This document shows, piece after piece, positions 12,030-23,768 of a stretch of DNA of 64,000 nucleotides. How positions within the stretch are numbered: the first letter of the stretch is position 1; the number at the start of each line of letters is the position of its first letter. Location of the stretch: the NCBI RefSeq assembly GCF_029873635.1, contig NC_080419.1, forward strand, positions 72,335,597 to 72,399,596. Reading direction: 5' to 3'. Source of the stretch: Malania oleifera (lineage: Eukaryota; Streptophyta; Magnoliopsida; Santalales; Ximeniaceae). The translations under genes were made by a program, and so were the position numbers. The notes beneath the pieces are model-generated. The model saw nothing but the letters and a program-made list of their open reading frames with translations. It did no database searches and was not told where the DNA came from.

Positions 12030-12720
12030 CACAATACAAAAAATTGGCTTTTAGTGAAGGGCAAAACCTTCACTGATAATCATAAAACAGTCACTAATAC
12101 TATTAATGACAGTTTCACAAGTATTAGTGATGGTTTCAAAATAGTGGTCATAACTGCGGTTACTAATAATTATTAGTGACGAATTTTAAAAGTGTCACTA
12201 ATAATAGAGTATTAGTGATGGATTATAATCGTCACTAAAACCCTAACACCGTCACTATAAATTATACATTGGTTCCACTCAAAATCATCACTAATAATAG
12301 AGTATTAATAACGAATTTCAAACTGTCACTAATACTAGAGTAGTAGTGACGAATTTGAAAATCGTCACTAATAAGTAGGCTTTAGTGACGGTTTTGAAAT
12401 TCGTCACTAATACTTAAAAATGGACATTTTATTAATGACGTTTTTAAAACTGTCACTAATAATTTAAAATTATTATTATTTCTTTTAATCATTAATTTTT
12501 GTAAAAATCTGTAATTGCATTTTCGCATACATAACATTAAACCATAATTTCAAAAAAAATCATAAATTATTGAAATTTCTAATTCAAATTTGAAATTCAA
12601 ATGCAAATACATTATAGAAATTGAATTAAAATACAGGAATTTCACTTGTTCAGAACAAAAAAAAAATCAAAATTTGAATTCAAATACGAATACATTATAC
12701 AAATTCAAAATAAAATACAA
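12030..12720 (+). mobile_element. CACTA element left end (copy A), truncated
   Basis: It begins with a degenerate CACTA terminus (CACAATACAAAAAATTGG) and is followed to about 12440 by many direct and inverted copies of TAGTGACGG / CCGTCACTAATA, the subterminal repeats shared with copies B, C and D. It is then followed by the family-specific block CTGTAATTGCATTTTCGCATACATAAC (12510-12536) seen after the repeats in the other copies. No right terminus was found. It runs into the Tat-type gag remnant around 12720-12880. Confidence 0.65.
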
Positions 12721-12879
12721 GTCTAACACCAAACTAGGGTTACCAATGTCTGATAAATCAAAAATGCTTTCTTCCCTCCAAAGCTAACAACTGCTCTTTC
12801 TCCATTCCCTTTTCATGACTCATTCCTATGGTGGGGTTTTGTCCTTTGCTTGATTTTTCAACTACTTTTTCTTCAGTGG

Positions 12880-13259
12880 TATCAACATTAGTGACTAGTA
12901 GTGCATGGCCATCACTCTTCAGTTAGGAACTCGATTCTTGGGTTGTCAAGACAAATGTATGCAAAGCTCAGACCCAAGCCAGCCAGCAACTCCACCAACT
13001 GTGATGAAAGATGCTCACTAATAGGTGTAGATCACAGTGAAAACAAAGGCTTGCTTTTAGCGGTATATTTTGGCGATTGCGCCATTTTGCCCAAATAAGT
13101 GGCTATCCCTATTAATTTGACCATTTGATCCTTAATCTTTTGAATTTCTTGATGGATCTTCTCCTAACCTTGCTCAAGAGCCCTTACATGACTTTCCAAT
13201 TATTTGTCCATAACTTTTGCCTTTCTTCTCGTATTGTACTTATGTGTAGTGGTCCCCAT
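12880..13259 (-). pseudogene. Tat-type Ty3/gypsy gag N-terminal remnant
   Basis: From the ATG at 13259 the minus strand reads MGTTTHKYNTRRKAKVMDK, then after stops KIHQEIQKIKDQMVKL. The basic start followed by a coiled-coil-like Gln/Lys-rich stretch is typical of the gag start of plant Tat-lineage elements. It lies downstream of the PBS at 15382-15364 and the LTR at 15386-17988 in the expected order. At least three stops interrupt it. The lineage call is inference from layout and PBS. Confidence 0.5.
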
Positions 13260-15363
13260 GATGTTTTTTTGTTACTCAAGCCGCTTCTTTCCTAAGGAGC
13301 TGTAGACCAAAACCTCCATTTTTTAGAACCATGAATGCACGATTATGTAACGCATGAATGCATGAATGTTTAATGCATGAGCATGGGATTTGATAGGTGT
13401 TTATGCATGGACATAACTAGTGCAATCATACATACAAGTAGAGATATGAACTTGCATGCAGCCTATCATGTACGACTATGCGTAAAATCATGCATGAAGT
13501 GTATGAATGTAATGGAACCTAAATCACCAATTTGTCATAATTTTGAAAAAAAAAAAAACCCTTTTCCACTAATGAAAGACTTCAAAATTAAGCCTACCAT
13601 TGATAGACCATCATTTCAATTCAATTCATTTCCCTGGTAATGGTCCATGTACCCTAGATTCTATGAAGGATCAGGTTATGATCTAGGTTTGAGGTTGACC
13701 CAGGGGAGTCAACCCATTGGATTTGTTCAATGTAGGCTTGTGGACTTCGATGTGCATTTGGACCTCGAGTGTTTCAAAATATGGGCTTCAAGCTATTTTC
13801 TAGTGGGTGGAGGCCTAAGTTTAAAGAGAGTTGGGCTTAGATTGCTTTAAAAAATGTTGGTCTTGATTTTTACGTAAGAGGGTTGGAGCCCACTTTTGAA
13901 AAATGGGTTCAGCCCTTTTTGAAATTCAGGCTTGGCTCGAGTTGTTTTCTTAGAAAAAGGTTGGGCCCGAGTTTGTTTTAAAAAGAGTAGGGCCCAAGTT
14001 ATTTGAAAATGATTGGACTAACCCATCTTTTAAAATACTTAGGCCAAGTGCTTTATTTTATGGAAGAATGGGTCATGGTCTCACTGTCGAGTTTTTCCAT
14101 AATATTGACTAAGTGGTATGCATGTCTAAAATGGATGCAAAATGCATGACACGTACAACACAGAAACACGTACAACACAGAAACACGTACATACAAAAGA
14201 CTTGATTACATAATGTGAAGAAAGATGTGGCTTCTATCCCAACCCCAAGTAGGTGACTTGCTAGGCTTTATTAAGGCTCTATCCTGAGGAAGGAATCTTA
14301 GTGGTGATCACGTGTGGTTAAGCTTTAACCCTTAATGAAAATAAAGGTTCCCAACCTGTCCTTTATCCTCACCCAATGCGCTTGGATAAAATTCAAACTG
14401 AGCAGAGTGGTTCACGCGCCCCCAAAGACCTTGTCCCATGACGGCTAACAGTACTCTGCTCCTTTCTAATCCTAAAGGGTAAAGCCTGGGTAGAAGGCTA
14501 GTGAAAGTGTGCATATTTATAAGCTTAGCCTAATCCCTTTATCCCCACATTCATCCACATGCTATTTCAAATATATATGGAAACAAATATCTACAATCAA
14601 CTATACCCAAATATCTATTCAAACCTACATACAATCAAATCTTCAACCAACATACAATCAAATCTTCAAAGCTATACAATTAGATATAGAAACAAATCGA
14701 TCTTCACATGCTTATTCAGACAATGATGGAACTAACTATTCACAATCAATGAAAGATATTTACATGCTTATTGGAACAAATATTCATAATTAATGAAATA
14801 TATTCACATGCTATATTCAAACAAACAAGGAAACAAACATTCTCATTAAATTAGGGATATTTTCAAATATGAAAACCAAATATTCACATTAAATCTAGAA
14901 TATATATTTACAAATATAGTGGCAAATATTCACATCAAATCAAGGATCTTCATGAATATGGAAACTAAATATTCACATTAAATCCAGAATATTTAAAAAT
15001 ATAATAACAAATATTCACTTCAAATCAAGGATATTCACAAATGGGGAAACTAAATATTCACATTAAATCCAGAATATTCACAAATACGGTAACAAATATT
15101 TGCATTAAATCAAGGACATTTATATATATGAAAACTAAATATTCACATTATCTAAATGATACTTATGAATATTCACATTAACTCAAGGATATTTACAAAT
15201 ATGGAAACATATACCCACACTAAGTCAAACATATTATAATTTTCACAAACAATTATTCAAATATGGGAGTATATTATTTACAAATTAAAGTGGAGTAATT
15301 AAAAGTCTTAATAAATTTAAATTTAGGATAATTCCTAATTAATTACTGGCTCAATTCTCTAAT
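13260..15363 (-). other. Non-coding leader of the Tat-type element
   Basis: A roughly 2.1-kb stretch between the primer-binding site and the gag remnant. It has no convincing ORF. 13640-14050 is rich in GGGCY-type words, and 14870-15215 is a minisatellite. Long untranslated leaders are usual in Tat/Ogre-type elements. Confidence 0.5.
14870..15215. repeat. ~85-bp minisatellite, about four copies
   Basis: A unit starting AAATATTCACATTAAATC (14877, 14968, 15053 and, decayed, 15138) alternates with CAAATATTCAC...AATCAAGGA and ends in ATGGAAACT. Spacing is 85-91 bp. It lies in the leader of the Tat-type element. Confidence 0.75.
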
Positions 15364-15382
15364 GTCCCTAGCGGAGTCACCA
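15364..15382 (-). other. Primer-binding site of the Tat-type element
   Basis: Three bases beyond the LTR end the minus strand reads TGGTGACTCCGCTAGGGAC. A PBS of the form TGGCGACTCC..GGGGA is characteristic of plant Tat/Ogre elements. The exact tRNA was not checked. Confidence 0.6.
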
Positions 15383-15385
15383 AGC

Positions 15386-15988
15386 TGTCACAATGTCTTA
15401 GAGCACATGTGCCCCGGTGTGGCGAAATAATATATTATTTTATATTTTTGGAAACAAATAGGAATGGAGTCGTCACTAATCTTTTAGTGTGGTTAGAACA
15501 CTTGATTACTACCCAATTAAGGGTAGGATCGGTCTGCATTGCCAAAGTCAGGATTGGGAGTTCGGTTACAGGAGGGGAAGGTACGAGTACCCTTGCGCCC
15601 CCGTTCTTATGAACGATACCTAATTATTTATAAAATTATTCGAAAATAAATTTTAAAAAAAATCTTTTATTTTACTCCCCTTATGCATTTGCAAAGTGCA
15701 AATAAATGGGCCGCAAACAACATACAATATATATATATATATATATATGTATAAATTCCCTCTGAACCGGGGTACGTGAAGCTCAAAGAGCTCATACCAT
15801 TTCGTTAAAATCACAGGGAATGGAAAACCGATAAAATATCTTATAAATAAAATAAGTAAAATGATATATAAATAAAAATACTTAAAGAATAAACAACGCA
15901 ATTATGAAGAACGCACACCATGATAATGATAATTATAGCACATTAAATATATGTACATAATGTAATAGTAATAATAACACGTACCTTA

Positions 15989-16025
<37 letters not shown>

Positions 16026-16939
16026 TGTATGTATAATAACAATAAAATAACTTGTACGATGATATATGGTAATAATGACACGTATTAGGATATATAATAA
16101 TGACACAATCTAGAAATATATGTATGTATATGTATATAATGATAAAGATGATAATTATAGTAATAATGATATGAACAATAATATGCATATTTTAATAATA
16201 CGATACCTACCTTAATGTTAATATACAATTAATAACAACATGTACAATATGGAAATAATTAATGAAGGAAACAAACCAAATTTAAAATTAAAATATGGAA
16301 ATCAATAAAAGGGTAAGGAAATAATAAACTTATGGAAAAAGGGTACTTCTAAAATGGGTATGGTCACCGAAATTAATATACAACCCTAAAATGTAAAAAT
16401 ATTAAACCTAGAATGAACGCACTAATAACAAACATCCCGAATAAATACATTAACATAATATCCAAGGTTAAATATTATAATAATATTCATGAATATACAT
16501 AGTATACACAATAAAATTTAAACTTAAAAAAATATTATGAAAAAAGAAAAAATCCTGGAAAAAAAAAACATAAACATAAGCCGTTAAATATTATCACCTT
16601 AAAAATAATAATGTTCATTATTTAATATGGATGGTATAGATGGTATAATGAAAATTTAAACTTGAATGAATATAAAAAAATCCTGCACGAAAAACACGAA
16701 TATCAGCTGTTAAATATTTTCACATTAAAACTAACAAGACTCATTATTTAACCTATATTAGTATATACAATAAAAATTTGAACTTTAATATTATGACAAA
16801 AAAGAGAAAAATCCTGCAATAGAAATGAATTGACATGCATATATAAAAAAAACATCAACTATTTAATAGGCATAACATATGCAATATAAAAACAAAAATT
16901 AAACTTTGAGACCCAAATAAAACCAAAATAAATAAATAA

Positions 16940-16981
<42 letters not shown>

Positions 16982-17988
16982 GCATGTGTGTGCATGTCAC
17001 TGTGCATTTGGATGTGTGTGTATGTTTGTGCGTGGTCGTGTTTACTGTGATAGAGAGAGAGAGAGAGAGAGTTCGCTAGGTGATTGTGGCTGTGGGAGGA
17101 AGCAGGTGGCCGGAAATGGGTTGTCACCGGAGTTGATGACCGGACTTGGAATGCCTGCCGGCGCTGGTTCAGTCTGGTGTGGTTGGGCGTTGCTGCGAAT
17201 GGCCGAGAGAAGCAGCAGGCGGTGGCTTAGCTTGCTGCGTGAGAGTGGCCGGAGCTGTGGTGGCTGCCAGGTTGAGCGTGAGGATGAGAGGATGCAGCAG
17301 CGGTGGGTGTGATGATGCCGCCAGCGACGAAGATGGTGGGGAGATCTCGAGAGTAAGAAGAGTCTGGGAGAATGGGGGGGCTACGGCCTGGAGTTAATGG
17401 AGTCTGGAGATGCTGGGTGGATCTACAGGTGATGCCGGAGGGTGACGGTGACGACGACGCTACTTGCTACAGCAACGACGGTGCGACAATGGTGGAGAGA
17501 CAAGGCGGCGATGGGGCAGTCTCCCTCTACGGAGAAGTAACTGGGCATGGAGATGGGTGTTGTAGAGAGATGGAGAGCTGGAGAGTGATGAGATGGTGAC
17601 AAGGGTTGGAGTTCGAAAAGCCGGCGAAGGGGGTCGCCGTGGGTGGCTCACGGCTAGGCTGCGTTGGGAGCCGTGAGGTGCTGCAAAGGATTGGTCGGAG
17701 ATGGTGATGGAGGTTGGAGATGGAGATGGAGATTGAGGGAGACGAGTAAGTCGTGGGGGGGAGCGCAGAAAGAACGGAGGAGCAGCAGCAGTGCTGCGTT
17801 AGGGAGAAAGAGAGAAGAGAGGCTAGGGTTTATTTTTTTATTTTATTTTATTTTCTCTCCCCCACGGCTGTGTCTTGGGGTGTGTGCGTGAACCCCTTTT
17901 ATAAGCTTTCTTCCCAAACCCTAATAATAATAATAATAATAATAATTCCTATGTTATATTTGATTCGGACAAAAATAGGGTGTCTACG
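15386..17988 (-). mobile_element. 5' LTR of a Tat-type Ty3/gypsy element
   Basis: A 2.6-kb LTR. On the plus strand it begins TGTCACAATG and ends AAAAATAGGGTGTCTAC(G); the mirrored start TGTAGACACCC is typical of Tat-lineage LTRs. A TATA box TATAAAAGG lies at 17903-17895 on the minus strand, with a GC-rich transcribed-leader-like segment (17000-17880) downstream. (AT)n tracts occur at 15728-15748, 16000-16022 and 16944-16977. The short ORFs in the GC-rich part have Gly/Arg/Trp-biased composition and are not taken as genes. The PBS and gag remnant to its left show it is the 5' LTR. Confidence 0.72.
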
Positions 17989-18132
17989 TATATGAACCAA
18001 CATCTTAATCATTTTACATACACACATTTAATATTAAATGAGATATGATATGTGGTGAATCGACAAAATATTTAAATTAGTAGAAAAGTTTTTGAAACCT
18101 AATTCACCCCCCTCTTAGAATCACACCATTTC

Positions 18133-18139
<7 letters not shown>
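17989..18139 (+). repeat. Sirevirus LTR 3' tail
   Basis: It ends AATTCACCCCCCTCTTAG...CCATTTCCAACA, the typical Sirevirus LTR terminus, and is cut on the left by the Tat-type LTR. What follows (18140-18703) carries several polypurine tracts and then a second LTR, so this may be the 5' LTR end of a nearly empty element. Confidence 0.6.
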
Positions 18140-18169
<30 letters not shown>

Positions 18170-18289
18170 TACATATATATATTTTATTTAACAAGAAATA
18201 ATTTTACATGTGACAAGTCTGTTTTTTTCTTACTTATATGCCTAAATGCTATATCTTTAAAATTGCTTTAATGCCCAAAATACTATATG

Positions 18290-18703
18290 ATAAAAAGGGG
18301 AGAATTTTTGTTGTGCTTAAACGTTAAAAAGGGGGTAAATATTTTTTTAAGAAGGGAGTTCTCTTAAACTAAGTCTATTTTCAAATGACAATTTTTTTTA
18401 TGCTTAGTCTATCCCTTTTAGCTGATGCCAAAAGGGGGAGAACTTTTATGAGAAAATGTTTGACCAAAAGGGAGAATTTTTTTTAGGGCAATATTCTAAA
18501 TGGGGTAATCATCTATGTTGCATGCATGTCTGTATTTGTGTCTTATTGCTAAAATTGAATGCAAATTTTTTGAATTGTCTTCTTTTGTTAATATTTGCAT
18601 GCTATATTGCTTAAATTTAGTTTATGCATATTCTTAGGGGGAGCCTTTTCAGATTTGTCCCATTTTACTATGATGCATTTGTTATCATAAAAAATGGGGA
18701 CAT
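18290..18703 (+). other. Multiple polypurine tracts before a Sirevirus 3' LTR
   Basis: Purine runs AAAAAGGGGAGAA (18293), AAAAAGGGGGTAAA (18327), AAAAGGGGGAGAA (18430), AAAAGGGAGAA (18466), AGGGGGAG (18637) and AAAAAATGGGGA (18690) precede the LTR start at 18704. The last one is in position to prime plus-strand synthesis. Repeated PPTs upstream of the 3' LTR are a known Sirevirus trait. Confidence 0.6.
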
Positions 18704-20949
18704 TGTTGATTTTTTGAGTCTGATTCCTGTTTTGATGCTCACAAAGCATCTGTAACTTATGTGTGTATTTAGTTTGCAAACATGTTCATATTTTAGTACA
18801 TACATAAGAATTAAAAGAAATGGAGGCCAAGATGGGTCTTAATGCACATACACCTGGTGTACTCCATGAAGTGAAAAGCAAAAGTTTAAGAAGAAGACTT
18901 TTAATTTTATTGTATTACATTTAGTTTATATTTTGGTCTGTAATAATGCATGATATGGATGATAAGTTTAGGATTTTCATAGATTGACCCTAGGGACTAG
19001 TGCTTTTCACAGAAATTATTTTCTTAAATAAATAATTGGTTATGGTCAAAGTTTAAGTCTAAAACGTAGGTCGATTGACATTGAATTTTTTGGTTTAATT
19101 CAAAAGCCTCGACCATAGGGAACCCAACAAGGACCATAGCTAACCTTAGGACATAAAATCTTTCATGGAAAAATCCCTCACTTAATAACCATACTCATTA
19201 ATTTAAAAGGAAATTTTGTTCAAATTCAAAAACAGGGACAAAATAAGAATTTCACTTGCCTCGGTTGATTAACCATTGCAAGGTCATTTGACCATGATTG
19301 ACCGAACTATAAAGTTAACCAAAGTCAAACGTTCGTTAGACTATACCCTTGGCATTATAAATGCCATGGTTGACTGAACTGTTAGAAGTCAACATGTTGA
19401 CTTTACTTTATTGACTGTTTTGTTTTGAACTTACTGTCCTCGGTCGACCATATTATAAAAATTCACTTTTCCACAAATTTGGTCTACCGAACTCATAGTT
19501 CAAAGTAGCCTTGACTGAACCTCAAAGATGGTCAATTGAACCTTAGTCATGGTCAACCGAACCTACGAAGGGTTCAAAATTGCCTTAAGATGGTCAATTA
19601 TATATGTAGTTCAAAAGTGCCACGGTCGACTGAACTCAGCAATGTGGTCAACCGAACCTTGAATATGGTCGACCAAACCTCTCGAGTTGGTAAATTTTTT
19701 ATCACAGGTAAATGAAGTTAATTTTAATTAAACATTATTAATTTTTTTTTTCTAAAATAACCTCCATGTCCCCAATGATTATAATTTTTGCAAAATATAT
19801 ATATACCCCTTCATTTGTCTTAATTAGCACAGGATTAGCAAAAAATCATTAAGAAAAATTCTTTAAAAGTTTTTATGCACATACTCCTCTTATTGCTCAA
19901 ATTCTTCCAATATTTTCAGAGCATACTTCTTATACTCTCTTACACTCCTTGTTTTAAAATCATTTTGAAGAGTGCATTTGATTAATCTTTGGGCATTTAT
20001 TTTCTTCATCCAAAGCTTATACTCTTACTTGTTCTTTGTTTGTGAAAATTTATTTTTGAGCGTTAGCTTCTTGGATCTCCCATATATTTTATTGATAAAT
20101 ATTATTGAGAGAAAATATATATTAGTTATTTTTGAAAGACTTGAGCACATATAATTTATGTTAAAAAAGTCTTATTGCAATTGTGCTTACACTCACACAT
20201 ACTATTTTTGCAAGTTCATTTGTAAGCACAAACCCTAGATTCTCTTGCACTTTATTTGGGAAAAACATATTTGGAGAAGTATTTTGTTAGGGTTTAAATC
20301 CTTGAGCATCCATCATATATATTTTTATTTAAGGATTATTTTAGTGAGAAATCACCATATTCGCATTAAGCTTCATTTCATATCATACGTGAGGGCATTG
20401 TGCATATTGCGTACACATATGCTTAGTATAGAAGCATTCATTGTTGTACGAAAATTATTTTATTTGATTATTTATTGTATTCCTGATGGGTTGTCGGAAG
20501 AGGGAGACGAGCCCTATGAATAGTCTCGGATTTGCTTATGCCCGGTTAGGAGAGTACCAGACTAGTTCAGACCCGGTTAGGAGAACTAGATGCACCATCT
20601 TGGTAAAGTATTATAAATGGTGCTACTCAACCCGCAAGTAAGCAACTTAGTGGAATCCTCTTGCTTGTCAGCTTGAGGCAAAGACGTAAGTAGTATTGGT
20701 CGAATCCCGATAACATATCGTGTGTCTGCTTTTAATTTCCTACACTTTATATTCCTACGTATGTATGTTATATTCAATAGATTGTGAATGCCGCACATGA
20801 TTTAATTTCCACATATTATAATTATTTGCGCAACTGGTATTTGCTTAGAAAGACCCTAGGTTGCGAAATTCTTCTGATATCTCATTTAATCTTAGAAGAA
20901 GTTTTAAAATTCCAATTCACTCCCTCTTGGGAATGCATCAATTCCAACA
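18704..20949 (+). mobile_element. Sirevirus 3' LTR (complete, 2.2 kb)
   Basis: It starts TGTTGATTTTTTGAG directly after a polypurine tract and ends AATTCACTCCCTCTTGGG...ATTCCAACA. A cluster of GGTCGACCGAAC-like motifs (19250-19690) precedes a TATA-like ATATATATAC at about 19797-19806. The GAGGCAAAGACGTAAGTAG block near 20670 is the conserved U5 region seen in other Sirevirus LTRs of this window. Small ORFs inside are shadows. Confidence 0.75.
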
Positions 20950-20989
20950 AAATCTACTAGTAAGATATAACTCTACTCCTACTCGGTGA

Positions 20990-21431
20990 CACTAGAATGA
21001 AATTAAACACATTCAATGCTACTTTAGAGTAAAGCAGAGGATTATAGCAATATCTTCCAATCATTTTGAAACACTAACTATCCATGAAGCTAGTAGAGAG
21101 TGCGTATGGTTCAAATAAATGATTTCTCATATCTAAAAAAATTGTGATCCTCAATCAATCAAGGATATTCCAACAATTATATATGAAGACAACGTCGTAT
21201 GTATAGCCAAACTGAGAGGAGGATATATAAAAGGTGACACAACGAAACATATCTCCAAAATTATTCTATACACATGAACTCCAAAAGAATGGTGATACAG
21301 ATGTTCAGCAGATTCGATCAAGAGATAATCTAGCAGATTTGTTCATCAAAACTTTGCTTAATACTACATTCAAGAAATTGGTTCATCTCATCAGAATAAG
21401 ACACATTAAAAATCTTAGTAGAAGTAGTTAA
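20990..21431 (+). pseudogene. copia RNase H C-terminal remnant
   Basis: Plus-strand reading gives YEDNVVCIAKLRGGYIKGD, then in a shifted frame ISPKLFYTHELQKNGDTDVQ and DNLADLFIKTL. These are the last conserved blocks of copia RNase H, followed by the usual KLV.LI.I..L end. It belongs to an element whose upstream part is replaced by the Sirevirus LTR. Function is lost because of frameshifts and missing domains. Confidence 0.75.
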
Positions 21432-21456
21432 TATATGGGTGACATCCAACAAGGAG

Positions 21457-21880
21457 TGTTATGAAAATCATAAGGGGTTAATGGCTGTCACCCCTTCATT
21501 TTCCCACCACCATAAATTCCTTCCCATCCTTATTGCCCTATAAAAGGGTACCCCGACCCTTCCCTCTCATTTGAATATACATACGTGTAACATTCTTTCA
21601 TATGCATATTGCATGCTTGAAGTGAGGAAAAAGGATTAGAGATAAGGAGAGATAAAGAGAAGAGAGATACTCTGTACAAGGCTGGTTCCAAATTATCTTG
21701 TAATTCCTCTCGAGATAGTGAAGTTTTGATCACATTCGCCCATGGAGTAGGCGTAGCCAAACCACGTAAAATTTGGTCTCATCTCCATTTATTTTTCTGC
21801 TCATCTATATTTATTTTATTATTAATTTATGCATCATTATATAACAATTTACTTATTCTAGTGGTAATTGCCACCACCAT
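21457..21880 (+). mobile_element. copia 3' LTR (probable)
   Basis: It begins TGTTATGAAAATCATAAGG right after a short purine stretch (CAACAAGGAG, 21447-21456) and the end of the copia coding remnant. A TATA box (TATAAAAG, 21539-21546) fits an LTR promoter, and GTAGGCGTAGCCAAACCACG near 21750 is a typical copia leader block. The right end is not certain; about 21850-21910 is likely. Confidence 0.55.
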
Positions 21881-22575
21881 TAATTATTATCCATTTGCAC
21901 ATCCATAAGATAAGAAAGAATCTCATTGAATGGCCAGCAATATTGGCACAAGAAACACGTGCAAAGAGCAGAAATTACGTACGTGGTGCACGGTGGGCTG
22001 CTACATAGGATCGAAGATCTAACCCTAATTTATGACAAAGCGTCGCCACATAGTATTGAGTGTCGTTTTCTTTTCTTACCCGCTACTCGTGCTCAATCCA
22101 CAGGGTTCACTTAGCATTGGGAAGTGGAAAAGGGTGCACATGCCTTGAAGATTCTCAATTTGTCATATTTGTTTTAATTGTTTTAATGATAAAAAATATT
22201 AACTACTTTTTTATAAATAAAAAAAAAAAAAATCTCATGGAATCATGGTTTGTAATCTAACACCGAATAGGCCAGTTCAACCCAATTATTAGACCGATTA
22301 TTAGACAAAACTGAGACCATTTGGTCAATCATCTAAACTTAGAAATTTTACAAATTAGAATTAACTCAACCAAAATCAGTGAACTTGATTCAACTTAGAC
22401 CGTTTGGACCATTTATGTTGTGCTACTCAAACTAAGTTACATAATATTAAAATGGTCCCTTTAAAAAATTAAAAAAAAAAAAAGCCAAAATCAACCTCCA
22501 AACCCCCCATGTCCCCCCTTTTTCCAAATGATAATTTATATACTATACTTTTAATATGCTTTAGTTACACATATA

Positions 22576-22612
<37 letters not shown>

Positions 22613-23700
22613 CCATAGAGTTAAATATCTTTTTTTGAGAGGTGTAAAGTTAAATATTCTTGAAGTAGACGCCTTTGTCATCTAGGAAAAAAAATGTTTC
22701 TATACCCACAATGTAAAAAAATTTAAAAAGACAACCAACCAATGTAGTTGAGCATGAAATCAAAAGCTTTTCCAGTCTTTTCCAAAGCTTCTACACCCTT
22801 CTTCTCATTTACCTTCCTATTGAAGTGAATGTAGCAATGCCTGCAATGCCAATAATATCAACATAAGAGAACTTTGGTGAACAACATAAGCCTTGACAAT
22901 GTAAGAAACAAAAAAAAGAAAGGGGGAAGGGGGCAATGAAGTAATGAACCTGCGTCATTCTTCTAACAAAAGGGGAAAAAATGAAAATCACAGTCTGACA
23001 AAGCCACAAGGGACCAACGGAAAGACGAAGCAAGATGATATAATCTAAACTAAATATGAGGAAAGAAATTAACATAATTACTGACTTAATGTCAGCGCTT
23101 TTAATGGCAAAGAAAATTATGCAAATATGTCATGATAGGGAAGAAAAATTCTCTCCTTATACTTCCATAGTGTAACTCATAAGTTCGATAGTACCTCCCC
23201 ATGTTTGCAGGCGTGCGTTATGAATATTTATTTTGACCTTGTATATGGTTACTAATACGCCTTTTGGTATCTTCCTATCGTTAGTTGCCCTGTGAAATAG
23301 CCTACCTAAGCACATAAACTCAATATGTCCCATATGATTCCAAATCTCAACATCATTATCACCACTGAAAAACTCTTGTGAGACTAAATACTTCATGTTT
23401 TCAAAGAAAGAATTTAGTTGAGTGAAGAAAAAATTAAAGCAAGATTCAATGATAAGACATCCCCTTACACAACAAAACAAAGGGGGAAATGTAGATAAAA
23501 AATAACATGAAAAACCCTAGCAAAGTTTCCAATTTGAATGAAAAACAGTTAAGCATAATAAATAATTTGTTTCTGAACAATACTTGTAAGGTCTAAACAG
23601 CCAAAATATTAAATTCCCCTACCCACCCCCGCAGGCCCCCCAAGAAAAAAGAAAAAGAAAAAAACAAACAAGACAAAATAAAAAAAGAAATAAAAAAGGG
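21881..23700. other. Intergenic region upstream of the chitinase
   Basis: No gene supported. It contains an (AT)n tract (22577-22611) and AT-rich unique-looking sequence. Two minus-strand ORFs (23075-22809 and 23480-23157) show no recognisable domain or gene structure. A TTGAC W-box core at 23233-23237, about 530 bp before the chitinase start, could bind WRKY factors, but a single pentamer is weak evidence. Confidence 0.5.
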
Positions 23701-23720
23701 AGTGTTCTTTCTCAATAGCC

Positions 23721-23728
23721 TATAAATA
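23721..23728 (+). promoter_or_regulatory. TATA box of the chitinase gene
   Basis: TATAAATA located 48 bp upstream of the ATG at 23769. This is suitable spacing for a short plant 5' leader, with transcription likely starting around 23750-23760. Confidence 0.75.
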
Positions 23729-23768
23729 CCACCCGAGACCCTTCCCCTCGCCAAACCAAAAACCAACC

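Noticed and set aside
16855..17651. Overlapping GC-rich ORFs on both strands
   Set aside because: They fall in the leader-like part of a Tat-type LTR, with biased Gly/Arg composition and overlapping frames.
23157..23480. 107-aa minus-strand ORF upstream of the chitinase
   Set aside because: No recognisable motif, no coding-like composition and no promoter; could not be supported as a gene.
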